64,000 nt of DNA, taken from NCBI RefSeq assembly GCF_963675165.1, contig NC_087382.1, forward strand, positions 2,046,001 through 2,110,000. Reading direction: 5' to 3'. Position numbers and translations under genes: made by a program. Of the stretch, positions 1 to 13,289 are shown piece by piece. How positions within the stretch are numbered: the first letter of the stretch is position 1; each line of letters starts with the position of its first letter. Source of the stretch: Halichondria panicea. Taxonomy: Eukaryota; Porifera; Demospongiae; Suberitida; Halichondriidae. The notes beneath the pieces were generated by a model. It was not told the DNA's origin and ran no database searches. It worked only from the letters and a program-made list of their open reading frames with translations.

Positions 1-2276
<2,276 letters not shown>

Positions 2277-2763
2277 GGAAAGTGCTCAAACTATCAAACA
2301 AACAGTGTATATACATGTAGCTAGCTATAGCATCGTCATTCTAATCAGACTCTAATGATAGTGTTGTTTTGAATTCAGTAGATTTGTATACCATACCATT
2401 CATTTTTGCATTCATAAATTGCTCTTCTTACTAATGGCTGCATGGCTGCATGGTTGGGCTTGCATGAATAATGGACTGTTGTGATTGGCTGCAATATATT
2501 GGGCTAGCTAGCTGCTATGAATATACTCAAGCGCGTGGCTAGAATGATCGGAATGCTCCTGTGTGTCTGCAGTGTGACAGTACACACAGACCGTGTCCAG
2601 CCAGGGCGACTCCGCCAGCATCCCGCCACACTGGCTGCAACTGTTGATCTCAGAACATCTCCACTAGTCTATAGCAGAGCTACCACCACTAGTGTGTATA
2701 TATATGCTGCTCACCTCTAATGGCATTAATAGTCTGAGCTAGCTGCCATCATCAGTTCACATC
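2277..2763 (+). other. Spacer between the LIM gene and the receptor-like gene
   Basis: This stretch holds the presumed 3' UTR of the LIM gene and the 5' flank and UTR of the receptor-like gene. I see no further coding exon and no clear core promoter. The two genes are co-directional with about 490 bp between stop and start. Confidence 0.5.
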
Positions 2764-5273
2764 ATGGAGACCATCACTACTGCCCTACTCTGTGCAGCAC
2801 TACTCATCTGTCTGCCTCAACACAATCCTGCTGCAGCAGCAAGTAAGTGTGTGTACATGATGGTATCGTACATGGTCATTAGTCCCTGCCTCATAATGTC
2901 TTCTGGTGAATTGCAGTAGCTATAGACTACTCTATGTATTACTGATTATTTTGTTATTGTATTAGCCACTTGTTTCTTGAATGCAATGTATACAAATGTT
3001 GGGCAAATAGAGGTACCGATAATATAATAATGGTACATGTGATAATTGCTTCAGTTGACATTGCATATTGATGGCGAATCATCTATTTCGTTTTGTATTG
3101 TCCAAAGCTCATTCATTTCTAGTGTACATGGTTTCCTTTAAAGTGAATGAATGTATCCTCTCATTGTCCATATCCTACACACGCAAGAGGTCCTGCATGG
3201 CCTGGTGCACGGGACCAAATAGTGTGCGATGCTAGCTCAGTCTGTGCAACGCTAGCTCAGTGGATACACTAGCTCAGTCTGTGTGACGCTAGCTCAGTGG
3301 ATACACTAGCTCAGTCTGTGTGACGCTAGCTCAGTGGATACACTAGTTCAGTCTGTACGACGCTAGCTCAGTCTGTGCAACGCTAGCTCAGTGGATACAC
3401 TAGCTTAGTCTGTGCGACGCTAGCTCAGTGGATACACTAGCTCAGTCTGTGCGACGCTAGCTCAGTGGATACACTAGCTCAGTCTGTGCGACGCTAGCTC
3501 AGTGGGTACACTATCAAATGTTGATTTATGGTATTGTATTTACACCTTTGTAACTTAACCAGTGTTGTCTAATTTCACCCCAACAGTAATTAATTGTGAA
3601 GTTATAAAATTAATGTTCGCCCTAGCTGCTTACCTTGGGAGGGGGTCTTATAAGTGGGGGGGGGTCTGTTTGTAGTGAAGTGTGTGGTTGGTCCTACCTT
3701 GGGAGGGGGTCTGTTTGTAGTGAAGTGTGTGCTGTGGTTTGTTTGAACTGCCTGAGCTGATCTTGCATGGGAAGCCCATGCACCCCTATAGCAGTATGAT
3801 AGCATAGATGTGGCTGGGGGTGATAGATAGATCAGCCTATATAGATGTGGCTGATGTGTGCTTGCTAGATGTGGCTCAGGGTACAGATGGACCTACACCA
3901 CTTCACAGAGGAGATCAAAGCAAGTCCCTCTTGTGTTGTGGTCTGCTCTCTATAGCTGAGACTTGGACAAGAGTCTATAGCTCTCCATTATGCCAATATG
4001 TATGTGTATGGAGGTTTCTCGTTAAGCAACACATTGTTATTCTAGACTCATAAGCACGGTGGATCTGCGCCCTAATTATGAGCCCTAAAGCCATTAGGGT
4101 GGTGGTGTAATAGTTAATCTTCTGCCTCAACCACCCTGCCCAGTCAGTCAGTCTGTCTGGCATTCCTAGCTCCATTATATAGCTTCTCAATCACAGCCTT
4201 GGTATATGAATCACCTTACCTTACAGTCAATCTATGAATCACCTTACTTCAACCATCTCCCTATAGCTGTGAATGGCGTTGTTAAATAGTGTGAAACACA
4301 GTGTGGCTTTACTTCCACTGAATGGTTTAATTAATTAATGCAATACAAGCTCTAGTGCTAGTGCCATGATTATCCTGACATAGTGTATATGAGAGCATTG
4401 ATTTGGGGGAGGGCTCTGGGAAGCCAATTACACACGCGTCAGTTTGGGCAATATTTCGACTGCTGATAATTTGTAGCAATGTGTACCTATCCACCAATTT
4501 AAATGCTTTGGATATCTAATAACTGCAATTATTATGATATCTACTGTACAAATGTGTAGAGCTGGAATTTGCTCCAGAGTATAATCAAGTTACGGCCCTG
4601 CCATGTGTCTAGCCAGCATGGAGCATGCAGCTCGAGTCCTACGCATGTCATTTCCTCTTTCATTTCCCTCACTTTTGCATACCTTCCAGAGAAGTTGCTA
4701 TTGGACTGACTGATGAGTTGGTATTGATAAGGACATGGCTGGAATTTCTTAGAATATTGTACATATTTCAGTGTAGTGTCTACTAGCACTTTAGAGGGTA
4801 CATAGACACAGGGCCAAGCCTGTCCACCTGTCTTGCTACCAGGGTGCCTACAGCCTGCCAGCCTGTCTTGCTACCAGGGTGCCTATAGCCTGCCAGCCTG
4901 TCTTGCTACCAGGGTGCCTATAGCCTGCCAGCCTGTCTTGCTACCAGGGTGCCTATAGCCTGCCAGCCTGTCTTGCAGGCATAGTTGAATGGTGCTAGTA
5001 GCTTCAAGTGGTTGTGTTTTGTCTGGCTTCCCATTGTACGCCCACTCTTACAGACACTAGTCTTGTGTGCATGTGCTATAGTTAGCTACCAGTCAAAGCT
5101 CACCACCCACATACGTCATCATCATATCCTCATATTTGTTTGCTTACATGTGAACTCTAAACCTCCTACCAGCCAGACAGTCTCACTCACTATATATAGC
5201 AGCTAGTGGACTGTTTGGCTGGGTATCAAGACTATTGGTTTGTTGGCACTATTGATATTCAACGCCCAACACA

Positions 5274-5319
<46 letters not shown>

Positions 5320-8300
5320 CCTAGAGTGTCACTGCACTGGCTGCAAGGACACTACCTACTGCACCGTACAGGATGGTGCTTGCTTCACATCATCAACTGT
5401 GAGAGCTCACACACACAATAATGTTGTGTACACTGTTTATACAACAACGTGTGTTTATAGTTCATTGTGTGTGTGTGTTGTGCAAATACTTATTATATAT
5501 CTCAACATTTTGACAGGTTTCCAATCATTTAATCACGGGTTGTCTGCCTGCGAGTCTAGCATCACTAATGTGCGACCAATCAGATTCAAGCGTTCAGTGT
5601 TGCCATAACAACCATTGTAACCTAGTCAGAAGTGCTGGAAATCAACGATTCTTAAGAAATGAAGGTAATGAAGATCAAAGAAGATTATGAAGATCAAAGA
5701 AGATTATGAATATCATTCAATTCTCAGTAATATTTATAGAGTCTTTATTCTTAAGGAATGCTTGCATGACACCACCAAAGCGAGCCAGACAAATTGGGGG
5801 GCCCCTTGTGTAATTAAAGGGCCCTCCCCCTAATTACTTATAATTATACAACTATTTTATTGTATGTCCCGCCCACACACACACACACACGTACAGAAGA
5901 AGCCACTGAAATGCCTGACAACGCTATTCTATTGGGTGTTGTAATTGGGGTGGTTGTCGTAGGTACTATTGTAATTGCATCTCTAGTAGTGGCCGCCCTC
6001 TGTTGTATCTTATACCGGAGGCAAAAAAGAAAGACACAACATCCTGTTTCCACCATTGAAGCCACACCCACTCCCGAGGTCCGCTGTACGGCACACACTA
6101 ACAACAACTGTCGTGCCATTCTTCCACAGAGTAAGTCAACTGCATCATTATATTAATTATAACGTCCGGTTTCAAACTGTTTGGTGCTTAGATCAGTGAT
6201 GATTAATATCCCTCCTTTGCTGTGCAGGTGAGAGTATAGGATCACTCATAAAGGCGGCCATGTTTTATGGTGATCCCTTGTCACCGCTTGTCCAACGCTC
6301 TATAGCACAACAGACAATGCTAGAGAAGTACCTGACAAAGGGAGGGTTTAGTAGTCGATATATTGGGCGATGGCGGGAGGACAGAGTGGCTGTAACCGTG
6401 TTCCCTGTCAAGCATCAACACTTCTGGACTAATGAGTCTACCATACTGCAGGTTAGTATAGCAGTCTACCATACTGCAGGTTAGTATAGCAGTATGAGTC
6501 TACCATACTGCAGGTTAGTAGCAGTGTGAGTCTACCATACTGCAGGTTAGTAGCAGTGTGAGTCTACCATACTGCAGGTTAGTAGCAGTGTGAGTCTACC
6601 ATACTGCAGGTTAGTAGCAGTGTGAGTCTACCATACTGCAGGTTAGTAGCAGTGTGAGTCTACCATACTGCAGGTTAGTAGCAGTGTGAGTCTACCATAC
6701 TGCAGGTTAGTAGCAGTGTGTAGCTAGTAGCCTGGTTAGGGCATGGAATGCATGGTGATCGTAACCATGGTTACAGGTATGCATGGTGATCGTAACCATG
6801 GTTACAGGTATGCTTATTACGTATACAGTCTTGAGATTCAGTAGCTATAGGTATATGTAGTTCTTAGAGTGTTTTAGCATAATTACTCGTGAAGATTTAT
6901 GATGGTTTGAAATCCATTGCTTTTTACCAAAGCAGAGACCCAAATGTGCTAGCTGTTGCCCACCCCTACACTTGCAATCACACACCACCCACACCACACC
7001 ACACACACACCACACCACCCACACACACACACGAGCAGCTTCCACTGATGAGACATGACAGTATATTGAGCTTCATTGCTGCAGACACTGTATTCAAGAA
7101 ATCAGTTAACTATCTCTACCTCATTAGTGAGTATCACCCCAGGGGCACCCTCAGGGAGCACCTCGTTAAAAGCACACTGGAGATATCAGAGGCTCTGCTG
7201 TTGATTAGCTCTCTTGTGTCTGGAGTGGAGTACTTGCACAGTGTGCTAGCTCAGGAGAGCAGAGGTGGGGTGGTGGTGAAGCCATCCATTGCACACTGCA
7301 ACCTAACCAGTCAAAATGTCTACGTGGACAAGTCAGGTGATCTATAATTGTAGCTATGTGCATTTTTTGTGCTTGAATAATATCCTTCAAATTCATTGGG
7401 GAAGCTATGTGCATTTTATATGCTTATTCATTAATGATCTTTACCCAACACTTTTTTCTTCTCCGTCTTCTGCAGGTTCATGTTGTCTGAGTGACTTTGC
7501 CTTGTCAGTGACTCAGAGTGGGTGTGTCAGTGGGTGTGGTCACACTGCCCACTCAGACATGAGATACCGCCCACCAGAAGCATTAGCCGCTACTACTACT
7601 GACGCTGGGTTCGAGGGTTTAAAGAGTGGAGACGTGTACTCCCTCGGACTCATACTATGGGAGGTGGCCAATTGCTGCCTAGTGCAAGGTGAGGGGACGG
7701 GACGCTCTGTGAATGTAGAGAAACTGTATCCCACTCTCTCCCCGCTAAAATTTACATTTGTGGATTGTTTATTGTATTTTGTGCAGGTGAGGACAGTGTG
7801 CACTCTCTACCGTACTCTGACCTCTTGGACTCTGAAGCCACACCTACTAGAGACAATATGATGAGAATAGTTTGTGAGGAGGGAAAGAGACCGCCTCTAC
7901 CAGAGCAATGCTCTAGAGATGAGGTGACCAATTATATTAAGTTCATATATTTCTGTATATATATAGCGTTCGTTTTGGTATAGCTATCTTTGAGAGCCCG
8001 TAATTTGTGTTCAGATTGTCCAATGTCAAAACTATATTATGCATTCAATAGCTCTCAGAATTATCTTTCCAATGGTGTGCTTAGATACAAGTTCTGTGAT
8101 TGGTCAATTTAACAAAAGGGAATTTAAGGCTAGCTATTTCTAGAGCCAGAGTTTAGAGCGTTTGATTTAACATTCAACGACATTTCGTTTAGCTCTTATA
8201 CAATGTCCCCCCACATACTCACGCCCACACACCACACGCCCACACACACCACAGAACATACGACTGGTTCTGGCCACCATTGACGAGTGCTGGAGCTCTT

Positions 8301-8428
8301 CTCCCTCACAAAGACCAACCACACAACAACTCAAGGAGACACTGCAAACAACGCTATTACCAACCATTAAATGGCAAGTATCAGTTGACAAGAATGGACA
8401 AACAGTGTATAAGCAAATGACTTCCTAG
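2764..8428 (+). CDS. TGF-beta/activin/BMP type I receptor-like protein with a degenerate kinase (predicted pseudokinase)
   Basis: Nine exons: 2764-2842, 5319-5398, 5517-5664, 5897-6130, 6228-6451, 7039-7336 (or from 7036), 7476-7688, 7787-7923 and 8255-8428 (TAG). All phases agree, giving about 528 residues, close to the ~500 of the family. There is a signal peptide at 1-26. The cysteine-rich ectodomain includes CHCTGCKDTTYCTV and the family signature CCHNNHCN. A transmembrane segment lies near 112-138, followed by RRQKRK. The juxtamembrane PLSPLVQRSIAQQ matches type I receptors, but the SGSGSG GS-box is absent. Kinase landmarks: VAVT (residue 237, lysine replaced), RHDSILSFIAAD, HCN in place of HRD (341-343) with the loop N348 kept, DFA for DLG/DFG (361-363), PPE for APE, and SGDVYSLGLILWEVA. 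The substitutions argue against phosphotransfer. A decoy or scaffold role at the plasma membrane is inference. The last exon recurs four times downstream. Confidence 0.85.
3223..3512 (+). repeat. Tandem repeat in intron 1 of the receptor-like gene
   Basis: Alternating ~20-bp modules GCTAGCTCAGTCTGTGCGAC and GCTAGCTCAGTGGATACACT are repeated about seven times with small substitutions. Confidence 0.9.
4815..4980 (+). repeat. 35-bp tandem repeat in intron 1 of the receptor-like gene
   Basis: Five nearly perfect copies of a unit containing CTGTCTTGCTACCAGGGTGC followed by CTATAGCCTGCCAGC. Confidence 0.92.
5271..5318 (+). repeat. (CA)n directly upstream of ectodomain exon 2
   Basis: The CA run continues to the acceptor CACACAG at 5312-5318 and takes the place of a normal pyrimidine tract. 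The same arrangement occurs before the exons at 5897, 7036 and 8255 of this gene. Confidence 0.85.
6435..6720 (+). repeat. Minisatellite that duplicates an exon end and splice donor (9 copies)
   Basis: A mostly 32-bp unit reads GTCTACCATACTGCAG|GTTAGTA plus GCAGTGTGA. The first copy is the genuine 3' end of the receptor exon (6228-6451) and its donor. Eight further copies follow in the intron, each keeping the exon tail and GTTAGT donor intact. Confidence 0.92.
6750..6811 (+). repeat. 31-bp direct repeat, two copies
   Basis: Two perfect tandem copies of a unit containing CGTAACCATGGTTACAGG, which has an internal palindrome GTAACCATGGTTAC. They lie in the same intron, right after the donor minisatellite. 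Confidence 0.9.
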
Positions 8429-8834
8429 GAATTATGACAAACTCTTGTACATAATAACAACAAGGGGTGCTGCAAATATCATCATCGTTTTTTACTGCTT
8501 TTTGTGTCAGAATCATTCAATTATTTTTGTCCCCGCATCAATATTACATTTCACTACACTATAATTACAAGTGTAAAAACAAAATGGGGAAGTAGGGCTG
8601 ACCCACTCAAATACCAAGAAGGTATCCCTGAGTTCATGCACCAAGCAGCGTGCAACAGTTTAAGATTAATTTGATTCAATTAACATTCTATAGACTGTAA
8701 ATACTATAAGTACAACAAAGACAGTGGAGCAGAGGCTCCAATACACAAAGCTATGTTAACTAGCAAAGTCGTTACAAGTAACTGAATCTAGTCCACAAAA
8801 TTAAAGTCATTGTGCATCTATAATTATGTTACTG

Positions 8835-11800
8835 TTACTGTTTCACGACATCGATGACAGTGTGCGTGACTTTGGGTGCATTGTCAGCTGTAGCTTGAGG
8901 AGGGGGAGGGGCTGGTCTGTAGTCCTCCGTGGTGAGGGGGGTTAGTACGTCCAGGGCAGGCTCTCTCAGCTGGTCCAGCGAATGATCAGGGTCAGATTCT
9001 TCCATGGCTTCATCAGTGTATCTGTCCGCGTTTGTCCAGGTTTCGTTCTCCATTTCGTACTTTTCCAGTTTGCGAACTCGTGGAATCAGTTTTCTCAGTT
9101 TGAGTGCATTTTGCAGAACAGGAACTGTTTTCAAAATGTACTCGTAACAATGGTAGCAGACTATCACCACAAACAAAATAAAAGCCACTGCCATTGAAAT
9201 GTTGGATATTATGACTTGATTCCCATTGATGCTTCCTATGTAGAGGGTACCATACGCTAGAATTGCAAGATTGAGGAAAAAGAGTGTTTCCAGTAAATCA
9301 TTGAATCGTATTTTGTACACTGGATAATTCTGTGATTTGAAAATATTAAGTCCAACAGTTATAGATCCAGCTGATAGTACGGGGAGAGAAGTGTCCAAAG
9401 CCAAAAAGGCTGTTATTAGATTATGAGCGATCAAAGAAAATAGGAGCAGTCCCACCCAGTAGCGATGCTTGGGAGTGAATGGAGCATGGTATGCATCCAT
9501 GAAGCCATTGTAGTATGTGTTCTTAGTCCATTTCATGAGCTTCCATTTTGAACAGCGAGGAAGCCATTGTCCAAACAAGAGCACTACAGTGAACAATATA
9601 CCAGAAATGAGGATTATGGCGGCAAAAACAAACCGAGGGACGTGACCGGGAGTGAAATATTGCACATTGCCGTCATACATCCAAACTATATCACTTGAAT
9701 TGTTGGGAAAATCCAACACCTTGGTTGCACCATCAGGATAATACAAGACCCTGTATTGCAGTGCAGCAATGATAAACCGTAAGAGTTTGGAATAAGAGAG
9801 TAGGACGAGTGTGCCTAGGGCAGCAACTGGGTTCCTGTTGGAGAGGAGCTTTGAAAATGAGTCAAAGTACTTGCTTAAAATGATTATTAAGAACATCAAA
9901 AGAAACAGGTAAGCAGGAAAGACAATCTGAAGGAGCACTTTTGCTTGAGAGTTCATTCTATCATAAAAGCATGTCTCAATACCTAAGTCAAGATTTACCC
10001 ACGATATGAAAACTGTCAAAGGGTTATGAAAAGGTATGAAAATCGACTGATTTGCAGCTAATACATTAGTGTAGAAGATCAGCCCATGGATAGTGCCTGT
10101 TGCTACGGTAATGTTGAAAACGAGAATGAATACAACTAGTACTATGCCTGCCAGGGCAAACGGGACTAGCAGGAGAAGGTAAGTGTTTGAGCAGAGTTCA
10201 CATCGTGAAGTACCTAACACAAGACTCAGTCCTGATTCACATTCTCCACACAAGACACCACTTCGATTGTAGGCACACTGTTTGTCAGGGTTGCTTAGAC
10301 TGATGTTGACTGGTTTTAGTACACAATAGTCAAATGTACAGTTACTAACAACATACCCACTTCCGTTAGTGGTATTAGTCACTCCTATCCATATGTTGTT
10401 ATTGCTTTCCAATTTTATGGTCCCATTATCCTCAGAACAGTTTGTTATTTGATATTCTTGTTGCAAGACTGGATCACAGTCACACTTGCACTCAATTGAG
10501 GACATGATTGGCTTGAGTCCAATAGGGCATTCACACTTTAGAAAAGAAATGTTTAGAATTTGTCTTGAAATTCCCAAATTGTTGCATGGACCATCAGCAT
10601 AGAGTTCCACTTGAGCAGAGCTGTCTTGTGAGAATACATTGTACTCTAATTCTGTGCACTGATTGCCAACTTCTTGCTGTGCTTGTCCTTCTTTGAGACG
10701 ATCAACTCTACTGCTCTCAGTGATAACAGAACTGTGAATTTTGGCATTATTCATTGGATTTCCAGCTTGGTCTACAGCCATAACACTGATTGTGAATGCT
10801 TGTCCTTTTCTAACAGAAATGGTCTGCTTGGTGGTGTTACACAACTTCACTCTGACAGCCTTTGAAGCTATCCATGAATAATGCACAGTATTGTTCAAGT
10901 ACTCAAATCCATTGTCTGATGAAGAGAGTTCGGCTGATACATCCACCGTACACCTGTCCAAAAGACCTCCGTAAATATCTGCTCCTGACTGGGTAGCTGT
11001 GTTGTTTGTCAGAAAAGTGTTGCGATTATTGATTGCACTGTTCAAACATTTAACTTCTTCATTAAATCCAGTCATTAATAAAGAAAAGAAAGCTTGGATC
11101 AAAGGTATCACACCCTTAATAGAATTGTTATCAAAACCATAGAGATCTATAGTTTGAATGAAGCACTCTGTTTGTGGCAGATCTCCTGCAGTAGTTACAT
11201 CCTCTCCTCTACACACACCACTCTCAGTACTGTCTGCCACAAATATCCCCCCTCCATATTGAGCCGTGTTACTGTAGATTTCTAGTATGACCAGCGTTTT
11301 ACCAAGCTCTAGCTCCACGTCCTGTTTCAGAATATGTATCTTAGAACTTTGTCGTAAATAAATTCCACCTCCGCTATTGTTTGCTGAGTTTGACTTGATG
11401 TGGACGTGAGCGTGAGAAAAGGCCTTGATGTTTGAAGCGACTGCATAAATACCTCCTCCATTTTGAGCATCATTTCGATCTATAATACTCACAAACAGTA
11501 CAGGTTCCATGTCACTACATGTACACAGGACAAACTGATGATTAAATATACAACCAGTAGTAACCTTCGAATCAAATTCAATTTCGCTTGAGTATGCATA
11601 AATCCCACCACCATTTTGTGCTGTGTTATGGGATATCTCTATTGGATAGTGAATAGAGAGTGTACTCTCTCTCAGAAACACACCTCCTCCAAAGGTAGCA
11701 GTATTGTTAGAAATGACCACTCCTTCTGCATTGATATAGATTTGACTCTGGACTGCTCTGATGGCTCCACCCTGCACACCACGATTGTTACTGAGAGTTG

Positions 11801-13289
11801 TGGGTCCATTGAACTCCACTCGACTGCTTAGAGCATACACAGGGTTTATATTATTGCTAACGGTGTTAACTCCTATAAATGACAAGTTAGAATGCACTGC
11901 GTAAATGATATTTTCACCCTCTAAATTGTCAAATATGCTTGTATTAGTAATTATCAAAGTTGAGATAACAACCGCAATCACTCCATCTTGTTTGGTGGCT
12001 CTGTTGTTGGTGAGCACACAGTCGGAAATGATAACAGGCACATCAGCAACAGAAATTACTCCACCAAAATCAGCACTGTTATTTTTAATCATGACTTTGG
12101 AGATAGATATAGTTCCAATCAATGCCAAAATCGCTCCACCAGCGCTAGTTCCTCCATTACCAACTACAGCTTCATTGTCCGTTATATTACAGCTCATGAT
12201 AGATGCATTAACTCTGTAAAGTCCAATCGCTCCACCAGAGACTGCAGCCTTGTTGTTTGTTAGCTCGCTATCGGATATTAGTAACTCTCCACTCAAAATC
12301 GAAATCGCTCCACCTGCTCTCTCAGCACTGTTGTACGCTAGCTCACTGTCGGAGATTGAGACACCCCCTAACCAGATATTAATTGCTCCACCAGATTCAG
12401 CAGCACTGTTGTACGCTAGCTCACTGTCGGAGATTGAGACACTCCCAAACCAGATACTAATTGCTCCACCGTCAATGATAGCATTATTGTTTAGTAGCGC
12501 ACAGTTGGAAATGAACAAGTTACTTTCGTAGGTCATAGATCTAATCGCTCCACCATTATGATAAGCGCTATTATTTGTAAAGTTGCACCAACTGATAGTC
12601 ACACTTGCAGAGGCCACAAACACTGCTCCACCACATACAGCAGTATTGGAATCGAACCTTGAACCATTAATAACAATTTGATTTGATTCAATGTTCACTG
12701 CACCGCCATTGTTACTGAAGAAGTCACTCTTTTCAATGTACACATTATCAGCCTCAACATATAATGCTCTGTAAGTGCTAGTGTTGTTCACAAAGAGAAC
12801 TTGTTCAATCGTCACAGTTACCGTACGAGTGATCCAGAGTGTACAAGCTTCCAACTTTAGCAATTTCAAGTCTACCAAATAGCATTCAGCGATAAATAAT
12901 TCTTGAGAAATGTTCATGTAGCCTGAACTACTTTCATCACCTGCTCCAGTGAAATGCAAACCTTCGATACTCAATGCACTGATATTGGATAACAGCACTC
13001 TACCAGAATTGTTCAAATTGATGGTGGCATTTTGGCCAGCAATAATCACCTCTCCAAAATTACAAATGTAAAGGATTTCACTCAATAAATGATCTCCAGG
13101 TAGAAAGCTCAAGGTGAGATTGTCTCCACCAGATAACAGGGCTGTTTGAACAAGCTGCTCGAGAGTGAAACAAGTTTTATTTTGATAGTCATGACACAAG
13201 TCGGTTGAATCCACTGGCACAATGTGATAGTACTCACTCCTGGTAACAGTAGCTAGGGTCAGTAGCAGCACCAACCAGGTGCAGTGCAT
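8835..13289 (-). CDS. Gene A: giant Pmp-repeat beta-helix, multi-pass membrane protein (1484 aa), intact
   Basis: A single uninterrupted frame starts at ATG 13287-13289, with signal peptide MHCTWLVLLLTLATVTRSE. Residues ~60-690 form a repeat array with about fifteen GGAI/GGGI motifs and frequent FxxN (FDSN, FTNN), the hallmarks of chlamydial Pmp-type right-handed beta-helices. There are many N-glycosylation sequons. A cysteine-rich stretch near 940-1030 ends CGECESGLSLVLGTSRCELC. Some eight hydrophobic segments lie between ~1034 and 1385, followed by an acidic, proline-rich cytosolic tail (RPAPPPPQ) ending DVVKQ. I do not recognise the membrane region. A large surface receptor or adhesion protein is inference. 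It converges tail to tail on the receptor exon 406 bp away. It is intronless although its neighbours have many introns. Confidence 0.88.
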   Translation of the reverse strand: MHCTWLVLLLTLATVTRSEYYHIVPVDSTDLCHDYQNKTCFTLEQLVQTALLSGGDNLTLSFLPGDHLLSEILYICNFGEVIIAGQNATINLNNSGRVLLSNISALSIEGLHFTGAGDESSSGYMNISQELFIAECYLVDLKLLKLEACTLWITRTVTVTIEQVLFVNNTSTYRALYVEADNVYIEKSDFFSNNGGAVNIESNQIVINGSRFDSNTAVCGGAVFVASASVTISWCNFTNNSAYHNGGAIRSMTYESNLFISNCALLNNNAIIDGGAISIWFGSVSISDSELAYNSAAESGGAINIWLGGVSISDSELAYNSAERAGGAISILSGELLISDSELTNNKAAVSGGAIGLYRVNASIMSCNITDNEAVVGNGGTSAGGAILALIGTISISKVMIKNNSADFGGVISVADVPVIISDCVLTNNRATKQDGVIAVVISTLIITNTSIFDNLEGENIIYAVHSNLSFIGVNTVSNNINPVYALSSRVEFNGPTTLSNNRGVQGGAIRAVQSQIYINAEGVVISNNTATFGGGVFLRESTLSIHYPIEISHNTAQNGGGIYAYSSEIEFDSKVTTGCIFNHQFVLCTCSDMEPVLFVSIIDRNDAQNGGGIYAVASNIKAFSHAHVHIKSNSANNSGGGIYLRQSSKIHILKQDVELELGKTLVILEIYSNTAQYGGGIFVADSTESGVCRGEDVTTAGDLPQTECFIQTIDLYGFDNNSIKGVIPLIQAFFSLLMTGFNEEVKCLNSAINNRNTFLTNNTATQSGADIYGGLLDRCTVDVSAELSSSDNGFEYLNNTVHYSWIASKAVRVKLCNTTKQTISVRKGQAFTISVMAVDQAGNPMNNAKIHSSVITESSRVDRLKEGQAQQEVGNQCTELEYNVFSQDSSAQVELYADGPCNNLGISRQILNISFLKCECPIGLKPIMSSIECKCDCDPVLQQEYQITNCSEDNGTIKLESNNNIWIGVTNTTNGSGYVVSNCTFDYCVLKPVNISLSNPDKQCAYNRSGVLCGECESGLSLVLGTSRCELCSNTYLLLLVPFALAGIVLVVFILVFNITVATGTIHGLIFYTNVLAANQSIFIPFHNPLTVFISWVNLDLGIETCFYDRMNSQAKVLLQIVFPAYLFLLMFLIIILSKYFDSFSKLLSNRNPVAALGTLVLLSYSKLLRFIIAALQYRVLYYPDGATKVLDFPNNSSDIVWMYDGNVQYFTPGHVPRFVFAAIILISGILFTVVLLFGQWLPRCSKWKLMKWTKNTYYNGFMDAYHAPFTPKHRYWVGLLLFSLIAHNLITAFLALDTSLPVLSAGSITVGLNIFKSQNYPVYKIRFNDLLETLFFLNLAILAYGTLYIGSINGNQVIISNISMAVAFILFVVIVCYHCYEYILKTVPVLQNALKLRKLIPRVRKLEKYEMENETWTNADRYTDEAMEESDPDHSLDQLREPALDVLTPLTTEDYRPAPPPPQATADNAPKVTHTVIDVVKQ

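Noticed and set aside
3223..3512. CRISPR-like array
   Set aside because: Units are directly tandem without unique spacers, in a eukaryotic intron. It is a minisatellite.
9000..12600. Plus-strand open frames of 60-104 codons inside gene A and the same places in B, C and D
   Set aside because: Shadows of the minus-strand coding sequence. They follow its conserved codons and have no features of their own.
8835..13289. Bacterial contamination or a recent bacterial transfer, because of the Pmp-type repeats
   Set aside because: The protein has animal-like glycosylation sequons, a multi-pass membrane region and tail, and sits in an intron-rich animal locus duplicated together with a receptor exon. 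Ancient transfer remains possible.
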